Part shown: piece after piece, positions 23,056 to 35,200 of the stretch
Position numbering within the stretch: position 1 is the stretch's first letter
How the letters are laid out: each line of letters opens with the position of its first letter
NCBI GenBank assembly: GCA_963580285.1
Contig: OY757024.1
Span: forward strand, 119,229,345 to 119,293,344
DNA from: Lucinisca nassula
Lineage: Eukaryota; Mollusca; Bivalvia; Lucinida; Lucinidae
DNA: 64,000 bases
Reading direction: 5' to 3'
Notes under the pieces: generated by a model
The model's input: only the letters and a program-made list of their open reading frames with translations
What the model was told of the DNA's origin: nothing
The model's database searches: none
Translations under genes and position numbers: made by a program

Positions 23056-25288
23056 TAGAAATGGTGTTTGTAAAACACTATGCCCCCAACCATATGCTTG
23101 TCCATAAATACCCAAATTTTCAAAAGGCCATTATTGACAAAAAAAAAAAAAAAAAAAAAATCAGATTTATTTTTCAAAATTTAATGTTAATCAGGTGATG
23201 TACTAGTCATTCCAAATCAGCATGTCAAGTTTTTAGGCAACAATTTAAATAGTTTCTTTAAATATCTTGCTACAAGAAAGAAACACAATTAAATGACCTG
23301 AAAATGCAAAGGGCAATCACTCCCAACAAAATTTCATTAAACTGGTTGAAAATTTAATCAGGTGATCTCCTCCCCATCCCAAATCAGTATACCAAATTAA
23401 GCTCAAATACTTTTTGAGATATCTTGCTAATGAGATTTCTATATTATTTAATTAAAAAGGAAATAACGTGAAAAAAAGAGAAAAGTCAGATAAAAAAAAA
23501 AATATGGGTCAACTGTTTTTTTCCATGAGGAAACCATATATGAAATTTCAAAACACCACCATACATAGTCCTTAAGTAATACAGTATACTATGCACAGGA
23601 AATCAACACAACTAAATGGCCAGAAATTATAAAGGGCCATAACTCTAACAAAATTTCATTAAATTGGTTGAAAATTTAATCATGTGACCTCAGTCCCAAT
23701 CAGTATACCAAATATCAAGGCTCTAGCTCAAATACTTTCTGAGATATCTTGCTAACAAGATTTCTATGTTATTTAATCAAAAAGGAAATAATGCGAAAAG
23801 GGGAGATAAGTCAGTCAAGCCAGATAAGAAAAAAGTGTGAATCAACTATTTTTTCATGAGGAAACCATATATGAAATTTCAATACACTAGGATACATAGT
23901 TCTTAAGTAATACTATGCACAGGAAATCAACACAATTAAATTGCCAGAAATTGTGAAGGGCCATAACTCTGACAAAATATTATAAATTGGTTGAAAACTT
24001 AATTGGGTGATCTCCTCAGTCTTAAAGGCATTTATTCTTGATTATTGAGGACTATCATTTCAATACATAATATTATGTAGCTCTCAGAGCAGACTGAAAA
24101 GAAGTCCTCTGTCTCCACCAGGTAAAGGGCCTCCCTGGGGAAAATCAAAAATTTACTAACTGTTGACTAGAGTGTCCATTATTGATATTCCCCTCCCATT
24201 GATATGCCTCAGCCAGGGGATTCAACAAGAGCTACTAATCACCCTATTAAGGGCCGCCTTTGATCTGCTATAGACAGTATATCAAAGGGGGGCAATAAAA
24301 CAATTATGAACACACAGTGTGTCTTGCTGTTACAAGAATATATGTCTTCGATCAGTATACAAAATATCAAGGCTCTAGCTCAAATACTTTTTTAGATATC
24401 TTGCTAACAAGCTTTATATGTTATTTAATTAAAAGGGAAATAACGCGAAAAGGGGAGATAATTCAGATAAGAAAAATAACAGAGGTCAACTATTTTTTCG
24501 TGAGGAAACCAAATATGAAATTTCAAAACAATAGCATACATGGTTATAAAGTTATGTTATACACGAAAAATCAACACAAATAAATGGCCAGAAATTGCAA
24601 AGGGCCATAACTTTAACAAAATTTCATAAAATTGGTTAAAAATTTAAACAGGTAATCTCATTCGTAGTCCAAATCAGTATACCAATTATCAAGGCTATAG
24701 CTAAAATACTTTCTGAGATATCTTGCTAACGAGATTTCTATGCTATTTAATTGATTTCTATGTTATTTAATTAAAGGGACAATCACTCAAAAAGGGGAGA
24801 TAATTTGGAAATGAAAAATATGAGTCAACTACTTTGTTCATGAGAAATCCATATATGAAATTTCATAACACTTGCATACATGGTCATAAAGTTATGCTAC
24901 ATGTATGCACTAGAAAGCAACACAATTAAATGGCCAGAAATTGCAAAGGGCCATAACTAAGTCTCTAACAAAATTTCATTAAATTGGTTGAAAATTTAAT
25001 CAGGTGATCTCCTCCTCAGTCTCAAGCAGTATACCAAATATCAAGGCTCTAGCTCAAATACTTTTTGAGATATCTTGCTAACGAGATTTCTGTTATTTAA
25101 TTAAAAGGGAAATAATGCAAAAAGGGGAGATAATTCGGATAAATAAAAAGGATGGGTCAACTATTTTTTCATGAGGAAACCATTATATGAAATTTCAAAA
25201 CACTAGCCTACATGGTTCTTAAGTTATGCTATGCAGAAGAATGTGTGAAGAATGTACGAACAAACGGACAAGCCAGAAGCAATATGAT
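23056..25288 (+). mobile_element. Pearl-like element, family A, inserted in the 166-bp family
   Basis: The 5' end tagaaatggtgtttgtaaaa and cactatgcccccaacc contains the hairpin GTGTTTgtaAAACAC followed by the subterminal ATGCCCCC. The core has about nine degenerate units (aaagggccataactctaac, caaatatcaaggctctagct, gagatatcttgctaac) with repeated ttcatgaggaaaccatatatg modules. The right end (gccagaagcaatatgat) lacks the terminal hairpin. The flanks are the two halves of one 166-bp unit, with no long target duplication. Confidence 0.75.
24026..24345. mobile_element. TTAA-type MITE, second copy
   Basis: Nearly the same 320-bp sequence as 44724-45035, starting aggcatttattcttg after TTAA (24022-24025). 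The right terminal repeat is decayed (aagaatatatgtctt). It interrupts a family A core unit. Confidence 0.8.
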
Positions 25289-25660
25289 AACAATCTTGGT
25301 AAAGGTCGGCTAGATGAAGCTTGATACCAAATATCAAAGACCTGGGCCACCTGGTTTCAAACAAAAAGATTTTCGCATGTAAGTCTATGTAAAACCAAGG
25401 GCCATAAACTGAACAATGTTGGTAGAGGTCCATTAGGTGAAGCTTCATATCAAATACCAAAGACATGGGTCTTCTGGTTTAAGACAAAAAGATTTCTAAA
25501 AGTTTTCATATAAACCAGTGGGCCCCAAAGTGGGGCCTTTTTAGGCCCCATGGCCATAAACTAAATAATCTTGGTAGAGGTCCACTAGATGAAGCTTCAT
25601 ACCAAATATCAAAGACCTGGGCCATCTGGTTTCAGACAAGAAGAGTTTTAAGATCTACAG
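25289..25660 (+). mobile_element. Pearl-like element (166-bp family), right half of split copy
   Basis: Resumes with aacaatcttggtaaaggtcg and gives about two and a half 166-bp units before ending without a recognisable terminal hairpin. Confidence 0.7.
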
Positions 25661-25954
25661 GAAATTCCACTGTAGGTCTTGTCCTCTACTACTAAAAAAA
25701 GAAGCCAAGCTTGTTGCCAACAGCAAGCAACAGACACCACACAGGATGTCAAATGTAAAATGACTCCTCATGATTGAGTTGTTTGGTGACTTCCTTTGAT
25801 TAGAAGGGCATATATTAATTGTAAGTGTCTAGGAAAGTCTCCTCTGATGAACAATTTCAAAGTGAATCACTTTAGTTCCCAATTTTAATTGTTGTTTATT
25901 TACAGAACGGCCAATCTGCCAGAACCGGTTCCTGTGCATAGGTAGAGTGTGTGT
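25661..25954. other. No recognisable feature
   Basis: Non-coding; no repeat identified. Confidence 0.5.
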
Positions 25955-26281
25955 GAATTCGGGTTTAACATCGCTTTCAACAATTTTTCAGTCATATCAC
26001 GACGGTGTCTGGTTGCGACAGGTAGCTCAATGCTCACGTTTATAGTGCTGCCTCACTGAAGTATCATGTCCCAGACACATTACATGATACCACACCCAGT
26101 CACATTATCCTGACACTGGATCGACCAGTCCCAGCTCTACCCCGTAAATCTGAGTGCCAAGCGAGGAGCAGCTAGTACCATTTTTAACGACTTTGGTATG
26201 TCGCGGCCTGGGATCGAACCGAGACCTCCCGTTCCCCGGAGCGGACACTACCAACTGAGCTATCGGGGCCGGTGTGCATAG
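25955..26281 (-). mobile_element. tRNA-derived SINE with conserved central domain
   Basis: The minus-strand head is CCGGCCCCGATAGCTCAGTT, with box A TAGCTCAGTTGGTAG and box B GGTCTCGGTTCGATCCC. A body of about 250 bp ends with the complement of gggtttaacatcgctttcaa and ttttcagtcatatcacgacg. That segment resembles the conserved central domains reported for bivalve SINEs, although I cannot name the domain from sequence alone. Confidence 0.8.
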
Positions 26282-26394
26282 GTAGAAAAATACCAAAACA
26301 AAATTAAAAGGGCTACTCAAATTACAAAAGTATCAAAGTGAGGGTAAACGCTGAAAGAGAAGAAGTAAATTTATAAGTTATTTATTTTTTTTTT

Positions 26395-26628
26395 TTTTTT
26401 GGTTTGGGTTTTACGACCCTTTTAAGATTATTGCACTCATATCGAGCCAATCGTTTATCAGATGTGGGCGAAAACCGGAGTACCCAGGGAAAAACCACCT
26501 GACCTTCCTTTGCAGAACTTGGCTTCTCACATGTGACCCGAGCGAGGCTCGAACTACAGCAGTGAGAGACCTAATGATCAAGAGTCAGAGCCCTCCTAAC
26601 AAATACAGTAGGCCACGGAGGCCCGTCT
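26395..26628 (-). mobile_element. tRNA-derived SINE
   Basis: Same family as 15076-15300. The minus-strand head is GGGCCTCCGTGGCC, the box A region is disrupted by an insertion near 26595-26605, and box B (GTTCGAGCC) is clear. A T-run at 26383-26400 marks the 3' A-tail on the minus strand. Confidence 0.75.
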
Positions 26629-26689
26629 ATAAGTTAGATTGAGTTAAATAACAAACTAACTCATCCAGGTTACTCCAAATAAATAAAAA

Positions 26690-27800
26690 AAAATCCCAAA
26701 TGTCTTCCTGTGAATTTGGAAGCATACAACTTGTGCCCATGCACACCCACCAAATGGATAATTTATTTCTGTTTTTTGACCGAAAAGAGCAACTTGCCCA
26801 GAGGACAGTCCCTGCAGGACTTGCATGATTCTGGAATAGATCTCCCGTTACAACCCAGCCCACACCCCAAAAAGTTTCTACCCAAGGCATTGAAAAACTC
26901 CCGAAAGGCTTAAATCCACATAAGGCTGCTGGGCCTGACAAATTCAAACCCATAGTCCTGTAGACCCTAATCACAAAGAGCTTGAAAAACTCCAGAAAGG
27001 CTTAAATCCACATAAGGCTGCTGGGCCTGACAAATTCAAACCCATAGTCCTATAGACCCTTCACAAAGAGCTTGCCCCTATACTTCAGTTTATCTACCAA
27101 ACATCCCTTGATTCAGGAAAGCTCCTGCCCTGTGAACGAAGCAAAATGTAACCCCTATTTTTAAGAAAGGTGATAAATCTGACCCGTCCAACTACCAGCC
27201 CATATCCCTAACTTTGTGTCCTCTGCAAAGTGCTAGAGCATGTTGTGGCTTCCGGCATCTCCAAACACTTCACTGACCATAATATCTTATTTGAACTACA
27301 GCATGGGTTCCAGGAAAAGAGATCCTGGGAGACATACATGTAGCTTATCATGCTGGTCGATGAACTTGCGAAAAATATGCAATTTGGAAAACAAACTGAC
27401 CTTATACTCTCTGATTTCAGTAAAGCTTTCGACAAAGTGCCACACGAAAAATTGCTTTTGAAACTACATTTTTACGACATAAGGGGGAACACACCAATTT
27501 GGATAAAAGCCTTCCTTGACAACAGATGTCAGTTATACTTTATGGCTCTAATTCTGATAACATCCCAGTTCCTTCAGGCGTCCCGCAGGGCTCGGTTCTC
27601 GGCCACATGCTGTTCTAGGTCTATATAAATGACCTCCCGGATCAGGTTAGATCCAGAGTAAGGTCATTCACATATGGCACAGCCATGTACCTAGAAAGAC
27701 TCAAAGATCCCCCAGGAAGACCTTGAAAAACTTGAAATATGGGAAAAACTCTGGGATACAAATTTTAATCCCTCATAGTGTCAGGTCATTCATGTAACCC
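26690..27800 (+). pseudogene. CR1/Jockey-like reverse transcriptase, decayed N-terminal part
   Basis: Remnant of a non-LTR retrotransposon pol. Recognisable pieces on changing frames are NPHKAAGPDK (about 26908), FKKGDKSDPSNYQPISL (about 27160), a motif A segment with LSDFSKAFDKVPHEK (about 27407-27451), and a degraded motif B region (tcccttcaggcgtcccgcag near 27570). The FADD motif C is not intact. Multiple frameshifts and stops make it non-functional. A 92-bp segment is duplicated in tandem at 26890-27075. The copy is interrupted at about 27800 by a SINE and resumes near 28130. It belongs to the same broad lineage as the 45453-46700 element. Confidence 0.8.
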
Positions 27801-28125
27801 GATGTTTTGTTTGTCTGTATTGGAGTTTAATGCCCCAGTACACTATTTACTAATTTAGGTCATTTTGTTGAGCCAGTCAATTTACCTTTCTACACTTTTC
27901 CTGGAAAGGCTTATATGTAAGCGGTTCACCAGTACAGTGCACATTCTTTCGCCAAAAACTGACAACAGTTACTGCCCTTCTTGAATCAGTGGAAGGGAGA
28001 GAATGACCACAAAAGATTTTATTATCAATCTCCACTAAAGAATGGTGCCGACCCCGGCAGGTATCGAACCAGCATCCTCCTGTCAGACACGCATCCTACT
28101 GAGCTAGCTAGCTTGGCTGTGACTG
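27801..28125 (-). mobile_element. tRNA-derived SINE inserted in the reverse transcriptase remnant
   Basis: The minus-strand head contains TAGCTCAGTAGGATGCG (box A) and GGTTCGATACCTGCC (box B). It is followed by the body with gacaactg, cagaatgtgcac and aacc..cttacatataagcc type sequence, and a caaacaaaac tail at the left. This is the cleanest single copy of the SINE whose body is built into the 4600-13000 composites and is split at 59985/62720. Confidence 0.8.
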
Positions 28126-28790
28126 GTCGTAGAACTCCCTTTCAGACCAACTATTCTTCATGGCTGTGTACCATTTCAGATGACCTCATGGACAGACCAT
28201 GTACATGTAAATAACATTTATATAAGCAAAAAAGCCAACCAGACCCTAGGCTACTTCAAGCGAAATATTCGGGTCCACAATAGAGACACAGCATACATGT
28301 ATAAAACTCTGGTCCGCCCACAGAGTATGTTTCTACCATGTGCCCCCCCCCCACCCCCCTACACGGCATCTGACTCCTACAAGCTTGAATCAGTTCAAAG
28401 AAGGGCTGCTAGATAGGTAACCAGAGACTACTGATATACATCTTGTGTCTCAGCAATGCTTCAGGTTCTTAACTGGGGTACCCTTGACCAACAGCCCATA
28501 GACAGTCGCCTGGTCCCTCTATATAAGGCCACATATGACCTTGTTGCGATACCTGCTGCTGACAACCTGATCCTGAACACATGTCCTTCTACCAAAAATC
28601 ACCCCCTTGCATACAGAGAACAGACAGATCACGACTCTTGAGAGACTACTACAAGTACACATTCTTTCCCTGCATCACTGAAACCCCTGCCAGCCCACAT
28701 TACAGTTCTTCCTACCATGGCACAGTTTAGCACAGCTGTCTGCCAGGTAGTCCACTCAACACCTTTAATGCCAGTATCTATTTTTATGGT
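28126..28790 (+). pseudogene. CR1/Jockey-like reverse transcriptase, decayed C-terminal part
   Basis: Continues the 26690-27800 remnant. Recognisable text includes ANQTLGYFKRNIR (about 28233), KLESVQRRAAR (about 28384) and a LNWGTLDQQ...RLVPLYKATYDLVAIP segment (about 28468-28545). These align in order with ANRTLGFIRRNIR, VEQVQRRAARW and LEWRSLEQRR in the 45453-46700 frame. A C-run has expanded inside it at 28345-28359. Inactive. Confidence 0.8.
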
Positions 28791-28974
28791 TTAACTATAG
28801 ACGGATCCAATGTTTTGACACATGACCTTGTTTACATGACACTGTGCATGCGCAAAATTACTTTTCCTTTTGATAACGATCTTTCGTGGTTGGCAAAAAG
28901 CACCTGGTTCCATATAAACACATTGTAAATAGGTAAATAATAATATGGGCATATTGATGACTTTCAAAGAAAAG
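28791..28974. other. No recognisable feature
   Basis: Short non-coding interval before the microsatellite. Confidence 0.5.
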
Positions 28975-29037
<63 letters not shown>

Positions 29038-29067
29038 ATCTATCTTATCTATCTATCTATCTATCTA
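28975..29067 (+). repeat. (ATCT)n microsatellite
   Basis: About 22 repeats with two single-base interruptions near 29035-29046. On the minus strand it is an (AGAT)n tail directly downstream of the reverse transcriptase remnant at 29068-29345, and so is probably that element's 3' tail. Confidence 0.95.
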
Positions 29068-29345
29068 AGGCTTTGGTTGGTTAAGGTGAGCAGTTGTTGA
29101 TATGGCCGACTGCCCTGTTGAACTCATCAACCTTGGGCAGCAAGACTACTGCTGTAGGGAGGGAATTCCAGTGTACAATAGTGCTATATATAATATTCTG
29201 TGGGGGGTAGAGATCTGTCTGTAAGCCATTTGGTGTGAGGTTCTAGACTGTCTTCGCAGGTCTGTGAGGTCTCTTGGAATAGCGACAAGGTCCTGTGTGA
29301 TTTTGTACATGAGTGAAAGTCGATATCTATGCCATGTTGGTCATG
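29068..29345 (-). pseudogene. CR1/Jockey-like reverse transcriptase C-terminal fragment
   Basis: The complement of about 29330-29215 reads, in one frame, RYRLSLMYKITQDLVAIPRD and then LRRQSRTSHQMAYRQI. Further left a VHWNSLPTAV-like segment can be partly recognised. This is the usual C-terminal end of CR1/Jockey-type pol (compare RLLLFYKIVYSLVEIP at 46440 on the plus strand). The fragment is 5'-truncated at the border with the 166-bp array and ends in the (AGAT)n microsatellite. Frame breaks are present. Confidence 0.65.
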
Positions 29346-32300
29346 GCTTGTAGTAGCGCATCGTTGTGAAACCAAAGGACCCCGGAGTGGGGGCTTTTTT
29401 GGCCCCAGCACTATAATTAATAAATTTTGGTAGGGGTCCACTAGATGAAGCTTCATACCAAATATCAAAGACCTGGGCCTTACAGTTTCAGAGAAGAAGA
29501 TTTTTAAAGATTTTGCCTATATGAGACTATGTAAAACCAAAGGGCCCCGAGGTGGGGGCATTTTTGGCACCAGCACTATAATTTGAACAATCTTGGTAGG
29601 GGTCCACTAGATGAAGGCTCATAACAAATATCAAAGAACTGGGCCTTGTGGTTTCAGAGAAGATTTTTCAAGATTTTCCCTATATATAAGTCCATGTAAA
29701 ACCAAAGGGCCCTGGTGCGGGGGTATTTTTGGCCCCAACACTATAATTTGAACAAATTTGATAGGGGTCCACTTAATGAAGTTTTATACCAAATGCAAAA
29801 GACCTAGGCCTTGTGGTTTACGAGAAGAAGATTTTTCAAGATTTTCCCTATATAAGTCTATGTAAAACCAAAGGGCCCCGGAGCAGGGGCATTTTTGGCC
29901 CCAGGGCTATAATATGAACAATCTTGGTAGAGGTCCACAAGATGAAGCTTCATACCAAATATCAAAGACCTGGGCCTGACAGTTTCAGAGAAGAAGATTA
30001 CATGTATTTAAAGGTTTCCCTATATAAATCTATGTAAAACCAATGGGCCCCGGGGCGGGGGCATTTTGGCACCAGCACTATAATTTGAACAATCTTGGTA
30101 GGGGTCCACTAGATGAAGGCTCATACCAAATATCAAAGACGTAGGCCTTATGGTTTCAGAGAAGAAGACTTTTTAGAGGTTTACCCTATATAAACCTATG
30201 TAAAACCAAAGGGCCTGGGGCGGGGGCATTTTTGGCACCAGCACTATAAATTGAACAATCTTGGTAGGGGTCCACTAGATGAAGGCTCATAGCAAATATC
30301 AAAGACGTAGGCCTTGTGGTTTCAGAAAAGAAGATTTTTCAAGATTTTCCCCTATATAAGCCCATGTAAAACCAAGGGGCCCCGGAGCGAGGGCATTTTA
30401 GCCACAGGGCTATAATTTGAACAATCTTGGTAGAGGTCTACAAGATGAAACTTCGTACCAAATAGCAAAGACCTGGGCCTTGTGGTTTCAGAGAAGAAGA
30501 TTTTTCAAGATTTTCTCTATTAAGTGTATGTAAAACCAAAGGGCCCCGGAGAGGGGGAATTTTTGGCCCAAGGTCTCTAATTTGAACAATCTTGGTAGAG
30601 GTCCACAGGATGAAACTTCATACCAAATATCAAAGACCTGGGCCTTGCGGTTTCAGAGAAGAAGATTTTTAAAGATTTTCCCTTTTAAGTGTATGTAAAA
30701 CCAAAGGGCCCCGGAGCGGGGGCATTTTTGGCCCAAGGCCTATGTTTGAACAATCTTGGTAGCGGTCCACAAGATGAAGCTTCATACCAAATATCAAAGA
30801 CCTGGGCCTTGCAGTTTCAGAGAAGAAGATTTTTTAAAGATTTTCCCTATATAAGCCTATGTAAAACCAAAGGGCCCCAGGACAGGGAGTTGGGGGTTGG
30901 GCATTTTTGGCCCAAGTACTTATATTTGAACAATCTTGGTAGGGGTCCACTAGATGAAGCTTCATACCAAATAGCAAAGACCTGGGCCTTGCGGTTTCAG
31001 GAAAGAAGATTTTTAAAGATTCTCCATATATAAGCCCTTGTAAAACCAAAGGGCCCTTGGCATTTTTGGCCCAAGCACTATAATTTGAATAATCTTGGTA
31101 GAGGTCCACTAGATAAAGCTTCATACCAAATACCAAAGACCTAGGCCTTGTGGTTTCAGAGAAGAAGATTCTTCAATATTTTCCCTATTAAGTGTGTGTA
31201 AAAACAAAAGGCCCCGGAGCGGGGGCATTTTTGGCCCAAGCACTATAATTTGAACAATCTTGGTAAAGGTCCACAAGATGAAGCTTCATACCTAATATAC
31301 AAGACCTTGGCCTTGCGGTTTCAGAGAAGAAGAATTTTTTAAAGATTTTCCCTATTAAGTGTATGTAAAACCAAAGGGCCCCTGAGCGGGGGTATTTTTG
31401 GCCCAAGGCCTATAATTTGAACAATCTTAGTAGTGGTCCACAAGATGAAGCTTCATACCAAATAGCAAAGACCTGGGCCTTGCGGTTTCAGAAAATAAGA
31501 TTTTTAAAGATTTTCCATATATAAGCCCTTGTAAAACCAAAGGGCCCTGGGCAGGCCCCGGAGCGGGGGCATTTTTGGCCGAAGCACTATAATTTGAACA
31601 ATCTTGGTAAAAGTCCACAAGATGAAGCTTCATACCTAATATACAAGACCTTGGCCTTGCTGTTTCAGAGAAGAAGAATTTTTTAAAGATTTTCCCTATT
31701 AAGTGTATGTAAAACCAAAGGGCCCCTGAGCGGGGGCATTTTTGGCCCAAGGCCTATAATTTGAACAATCTTGGTAGAGGTCCACAAGATGAAGCTTCAT
31801 ACCAAATAGCAAAGACCTGGGCATTGCGGTTTCAGAAAATAAGATTTTTAAAGATTTTCTATATGTAAGCCCTTGTAAAACCAAAGGGCCCTGGGCATTT
31901 TTGGCCCAAGCACTATAATTTGAATAATCTTGATAGAGGTCCACTAGATGAAGCTTCATACCAAATACCAAAGACCTACATGCAGGCCTTGTGGTTTCAG
32001 AGAAGAAGATTTTCCCTATTAAGTGTATGTAAAACCAAAGGGTCCTGGGGCAGGGGCTTTTTTGGGCCCCAGCACTATAATTTGAACAATCTTGGAAGGG
32101 GTCCACTAGATGAAGCTTCATACCAAATAGCAAAGACCTGGGTCTTGTGGTTTCAGAGAAGATTTTTAAAGATTTTCCCTATATAAGCCCATGTTAAACC
32201 AAAGGGCCCCGCCGGAAGGGGGGGGGGGGGGCATTTTTTTGGGCTCCAGCACTTTAATTTGAACAATCTTGGTAGGGGTCCACTATATGAAGTTTCCTGC

Positions 32301-32480
32301 CAAAATATCAAAGACCTGGCCATGCGGTTTCAGAGAAGAAGATTTTTAAAGATTTTCCCTATATAAGCCCATGTAAAACCAAAGGGCCCCAGAGCGGGGG
32401 CATTTTTGACTCCAGCACTATAATTTGAACAATCTTAGTAGGGGTCCACTAAATGAAGTTTCATACCAAATATCAAAGTA
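29346..32480 (+). repeat. 166-bp pearl-family tandem array
   Basis: About nineteen units of the type accaaagggccccggagcgg, catttttggcc, ctataatttgaacaatcttg, gatgaagcttcataccaaat, ttcagagaagaagatttt. Unit length is about 155-175 bp, mostly 166-167 bp between 31059 and 32058. Neither a 5' nor a 3' pearl terminus is present. Pairs of units with a shared deletion (gggcatttttggcccaagcac at about 31053 and 31893) show block-wise amplification. Open frames on both strands are periodic by-products. Confidence 0.9.
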
Positions 32481-34537
32481 GAAGTAAAACAAAGATCAGG
32501 AATTGATACAATTAACTTACTCCATCCATAAAAGACACCAAAGGGAAAGAAATACAAACATTAAGCGACCAGACCATAATGGAAACCTAAACAAAGGAAG
32601 GCCATATGGACAGTTACTTTCCCACAAAATGGCCATATGGCCATCCAAAATTAAAAGACACAAGTGATACACACAGTAAGTAACAAACAACAACATAAAT
32701 AAATCGCCACAGAAGAGCCGCCTTGGAACGGTCAGTGGAAGATTTCCACTGGCGGACTTGAATCGATTTTACATGGCCACAATCCTCGCCCTTACTTCCG
32801 TCGCGATTTAGACAAATAATTTGTTCAGTCCGCATGAAGGCCTCCTAACTCATCAGTGCAACATCTCCGTGGACACAGAAATCAAAGAACCACAGAGGTG
32901 AGACAACGGTGAGGACTCGACAGCAAGAAACCACTGAAATGATGGAGCAAAAGAAAACCAACAGTTAGACTCTGATGAGCCCGACCAGAGACAGAGCATC
33001 AGGCACCAACCAACATTATCTCTTTAATTTTCAATAAGCCTTTACGTTGGAGCCGTCATAGAATCTGAGGCCTGACCCACCGGTGTGCAATTAAAGAGGG
33101 AAGCAAAGTTGCCAACCGTGATTGGGTTAACTACCATGCATGCAGTCTGTCGTATAATATCCATGTTGTACCCAATCTTTTTATATCGAAGAATGATTTT
33201 ACGAAATTGGGTGCTGAAGTCCAAAATTAAAAGACACAAGTGATACACACAGTAAGTAACAAACAACAACATAAATAAATCGCCACAGAAGAGCCGCCTT
33301 GGAACGGTCAGTGGAAGATTTCCACTGGCGGACTTAAATCGATTTTACGTGGCCACAATCCTCACCCTTACTTCCGTCGCGATTTAGACAAATAATTTGT
33401 TCAGTCCGCATGAAGGCCTCCTAACTCAACAGTGCAACATCTCCGTGGACACAGAAATCAAAGAACCACAGAGGTGAGACAACGGTGAGGACTCGACAGC
33501 AAGAAACCACTGAAATGATGGAGCAAAAGAAAACCAACAGTTAGACTCCGATGAGCCCGACCAGAGACAGAGCATCAGGCACCAACCAACATTATCTCTT
33601 TAATTTTCAATAAGCCTTTACGTTGGAGCCGTCATAGAATCTGAGGCCTGACCCACCGGCGTGCAATTAAAGAGGGAAGCAAAGTTGCCAACCGTGATTG
33701 GGTTAACTACCATGCATGCAGTCTGTCGTATAATATCCATGTTGTACCCAATCTTTTTATATCGAAGAATGATTTTACGAAATTGGGTGCTGAAGTCATT
33801 GAGGTTATATATTTTTCTGAATTTATATACTAAGCCACTATAAAATTCGGGTTCCGATAGACCTTGTTGCAGAAGAGATTTAAGTCCAATATTGAATTTT
33901 GAAATTAAATCAGAATGGCTTCTATAAAATTTTGAAAAGGCTTTGCGTAGTTTATGGTACCGATAACCCTGATTAAGGAGTTTAGCCGTTATTAATTTAT
34001 TACGAGTGTTGAAGTCAGTTACATGACTACACACTCTAGCAAATCAAATTAATTGCGAAATATAAACGCCATAGGATGGCGCACGAGGAACATCACCATC
34101 CAAAAAAGGAAAATTTACAATCTCAAAATCAAAGTCATCGCGTTTATCATAAATTTTGCACGAAACAAATCCATCTACAATAGATAGATGTAAATCCAAA
34201 AACGGGGCCTCAGTATCAGAAGAATTTGCTTTATTTAACTGAAGTTCTAGGGGGTAAATCTGACTGATCAAACCATCAAAATAGGTATTATCAATATTTA
34301 ATAAATCATCTAAATATCTAGAAGTAGAGCTAAAAGCTTCAATAATTTCAGATTGGTTATCAATGGAAAGCGACAAAATGAAGTCTCTTTCATAACAATA
34401 CAAGAACAGATCAGCCACAAGAGGTGCGCAATTAGTACCCATTGGAATACCCACAATTTGTCTAAATAACTTAGTACCGAATCTAATATAAATATTGTCA
34501 AGTAGAAAGGTGAGGGCATCACACACTTTCTGACATA
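32481..34537 (-). mobile_element. Penelope-like element, 5'-truncated, tandem 3' ends
   Basis: Inserted in the 166-bp array: the left flank ends atatcaaag, the right flank begins aaagacttgg, and the two join into one unit. On the minus strand it runs from the RT palm (KVCDAL) through the C-terminus and 3' UTR. It is then followed head-to-tail by a second, more truncated copy of the last part of the coding region and UTR (33222 to 32481, offset about 577 bp). Tandem partial copies are a known habit of Penelope-like elements. Confidence 0.85.
33618..34526 (-). pseudogene. PLE reverse transcriptase, partial
   Basis: Reads in one frame from 34526 to 33618 apart from one TGA at 34044-34046, which stands where the copy at 60781 has CGA (Arg). 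It contains motif B (GIPMGTNCAPLVADL) and motif C (RYLDDLL), then the C-terminal region with YDKRDDFDFEIVNFPFLDG. The fingers and motif A are lost by truncation. It catalysed RNA-templated DNA synthesis in its ancestor; this copy cannot. No GIY-YIG endonuclease follows the RT. Confidence 0.85.
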
Positions 34538-35200
34538 AAGACTTGGACCTTGCAGTTTCAGAGAAGAAGATTTTTAAAGATTTTCCCTATATGAGCCCAT
34601 GTAAAACCGAAGGCCCCATAGTGGGGGCACTTTTGGCCCCAGCACTATAATTTGAGCCAGGGACTTTCCTACCCTTCAGAATCAGGGTCCAGGGGCCGCT
34701 GGGTTTGGGAAAAACAGCTTGCTAATATTTATAGTTGGGAATTTAAATCAGCTGTACTTTTGTCAATTTTGGTTCAATTTTCATGAAATTGTTATCAACA
34801 TGAAGCACAACATCAGAAATTGGAAAATTTGTAATAAAATTTGGGAATATCTGTCTTCAAATTGGTAAAAAATAGGGGCCGATTACCGGCCCAAATGTTG
34901 CACTAGGAAAATCCCTGTGAGCAATCTTGGTAGGGGTCCACTAGATGAAGTTTCATACCAAATATCAAAGACTTGGGCCTTGCAGTTTCAGAGAAGAAGA
35001 TTTTTAAAGATTTTCCCTATATAAGCCCATGTAAAACCAAAAGGCCCCAGAACGGGGGCATTTTTGGCCCCAGCACAATAATTTGTGCAATCTTGGTAGG
35101 GTTCCACTAGATGAAGTTTCATACCAAATATCAAAGACCTGGGCCTTGTAGTTTCAGAGAAGATTTTTAAAGATTTTGCCTATATAAGCCTATGTAGCCT
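34538..35200 (+). repeat. 166-bp pearl-family array, right part
   Basis: Continues the 29346-32480 array after the PLE: about three units, one of them split by a MITE at 34658-34917. It fades at gcctatgtagcctatc (about 35200). Confidence 0.85.
34658..34917. mobile_element. Short hAT-like MITE (260 bp)
   Basis: Ends CAGGGACTTTCCTA and TAGGAAAATCCCTG are imperfect inverted repeats. Flanks tttgagc and tgagcaatc rejoin a 166-bp unit and share TGAGC. No coding capacity. Confidence 0.65.

Noticed and set aside
26105..26320. Minus-strand 71-codon frame containing APIAQLVVSAPGNGRSRFDPRPRH
   Set aside because: This is a SINE tRNA head read as protein, a common annotation artefact.
30689..32186. Overlapping frames on both strands across the 166-bp array
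   Set aside because: Periodic frames imposed by the repeat unit, present on both strands at once.
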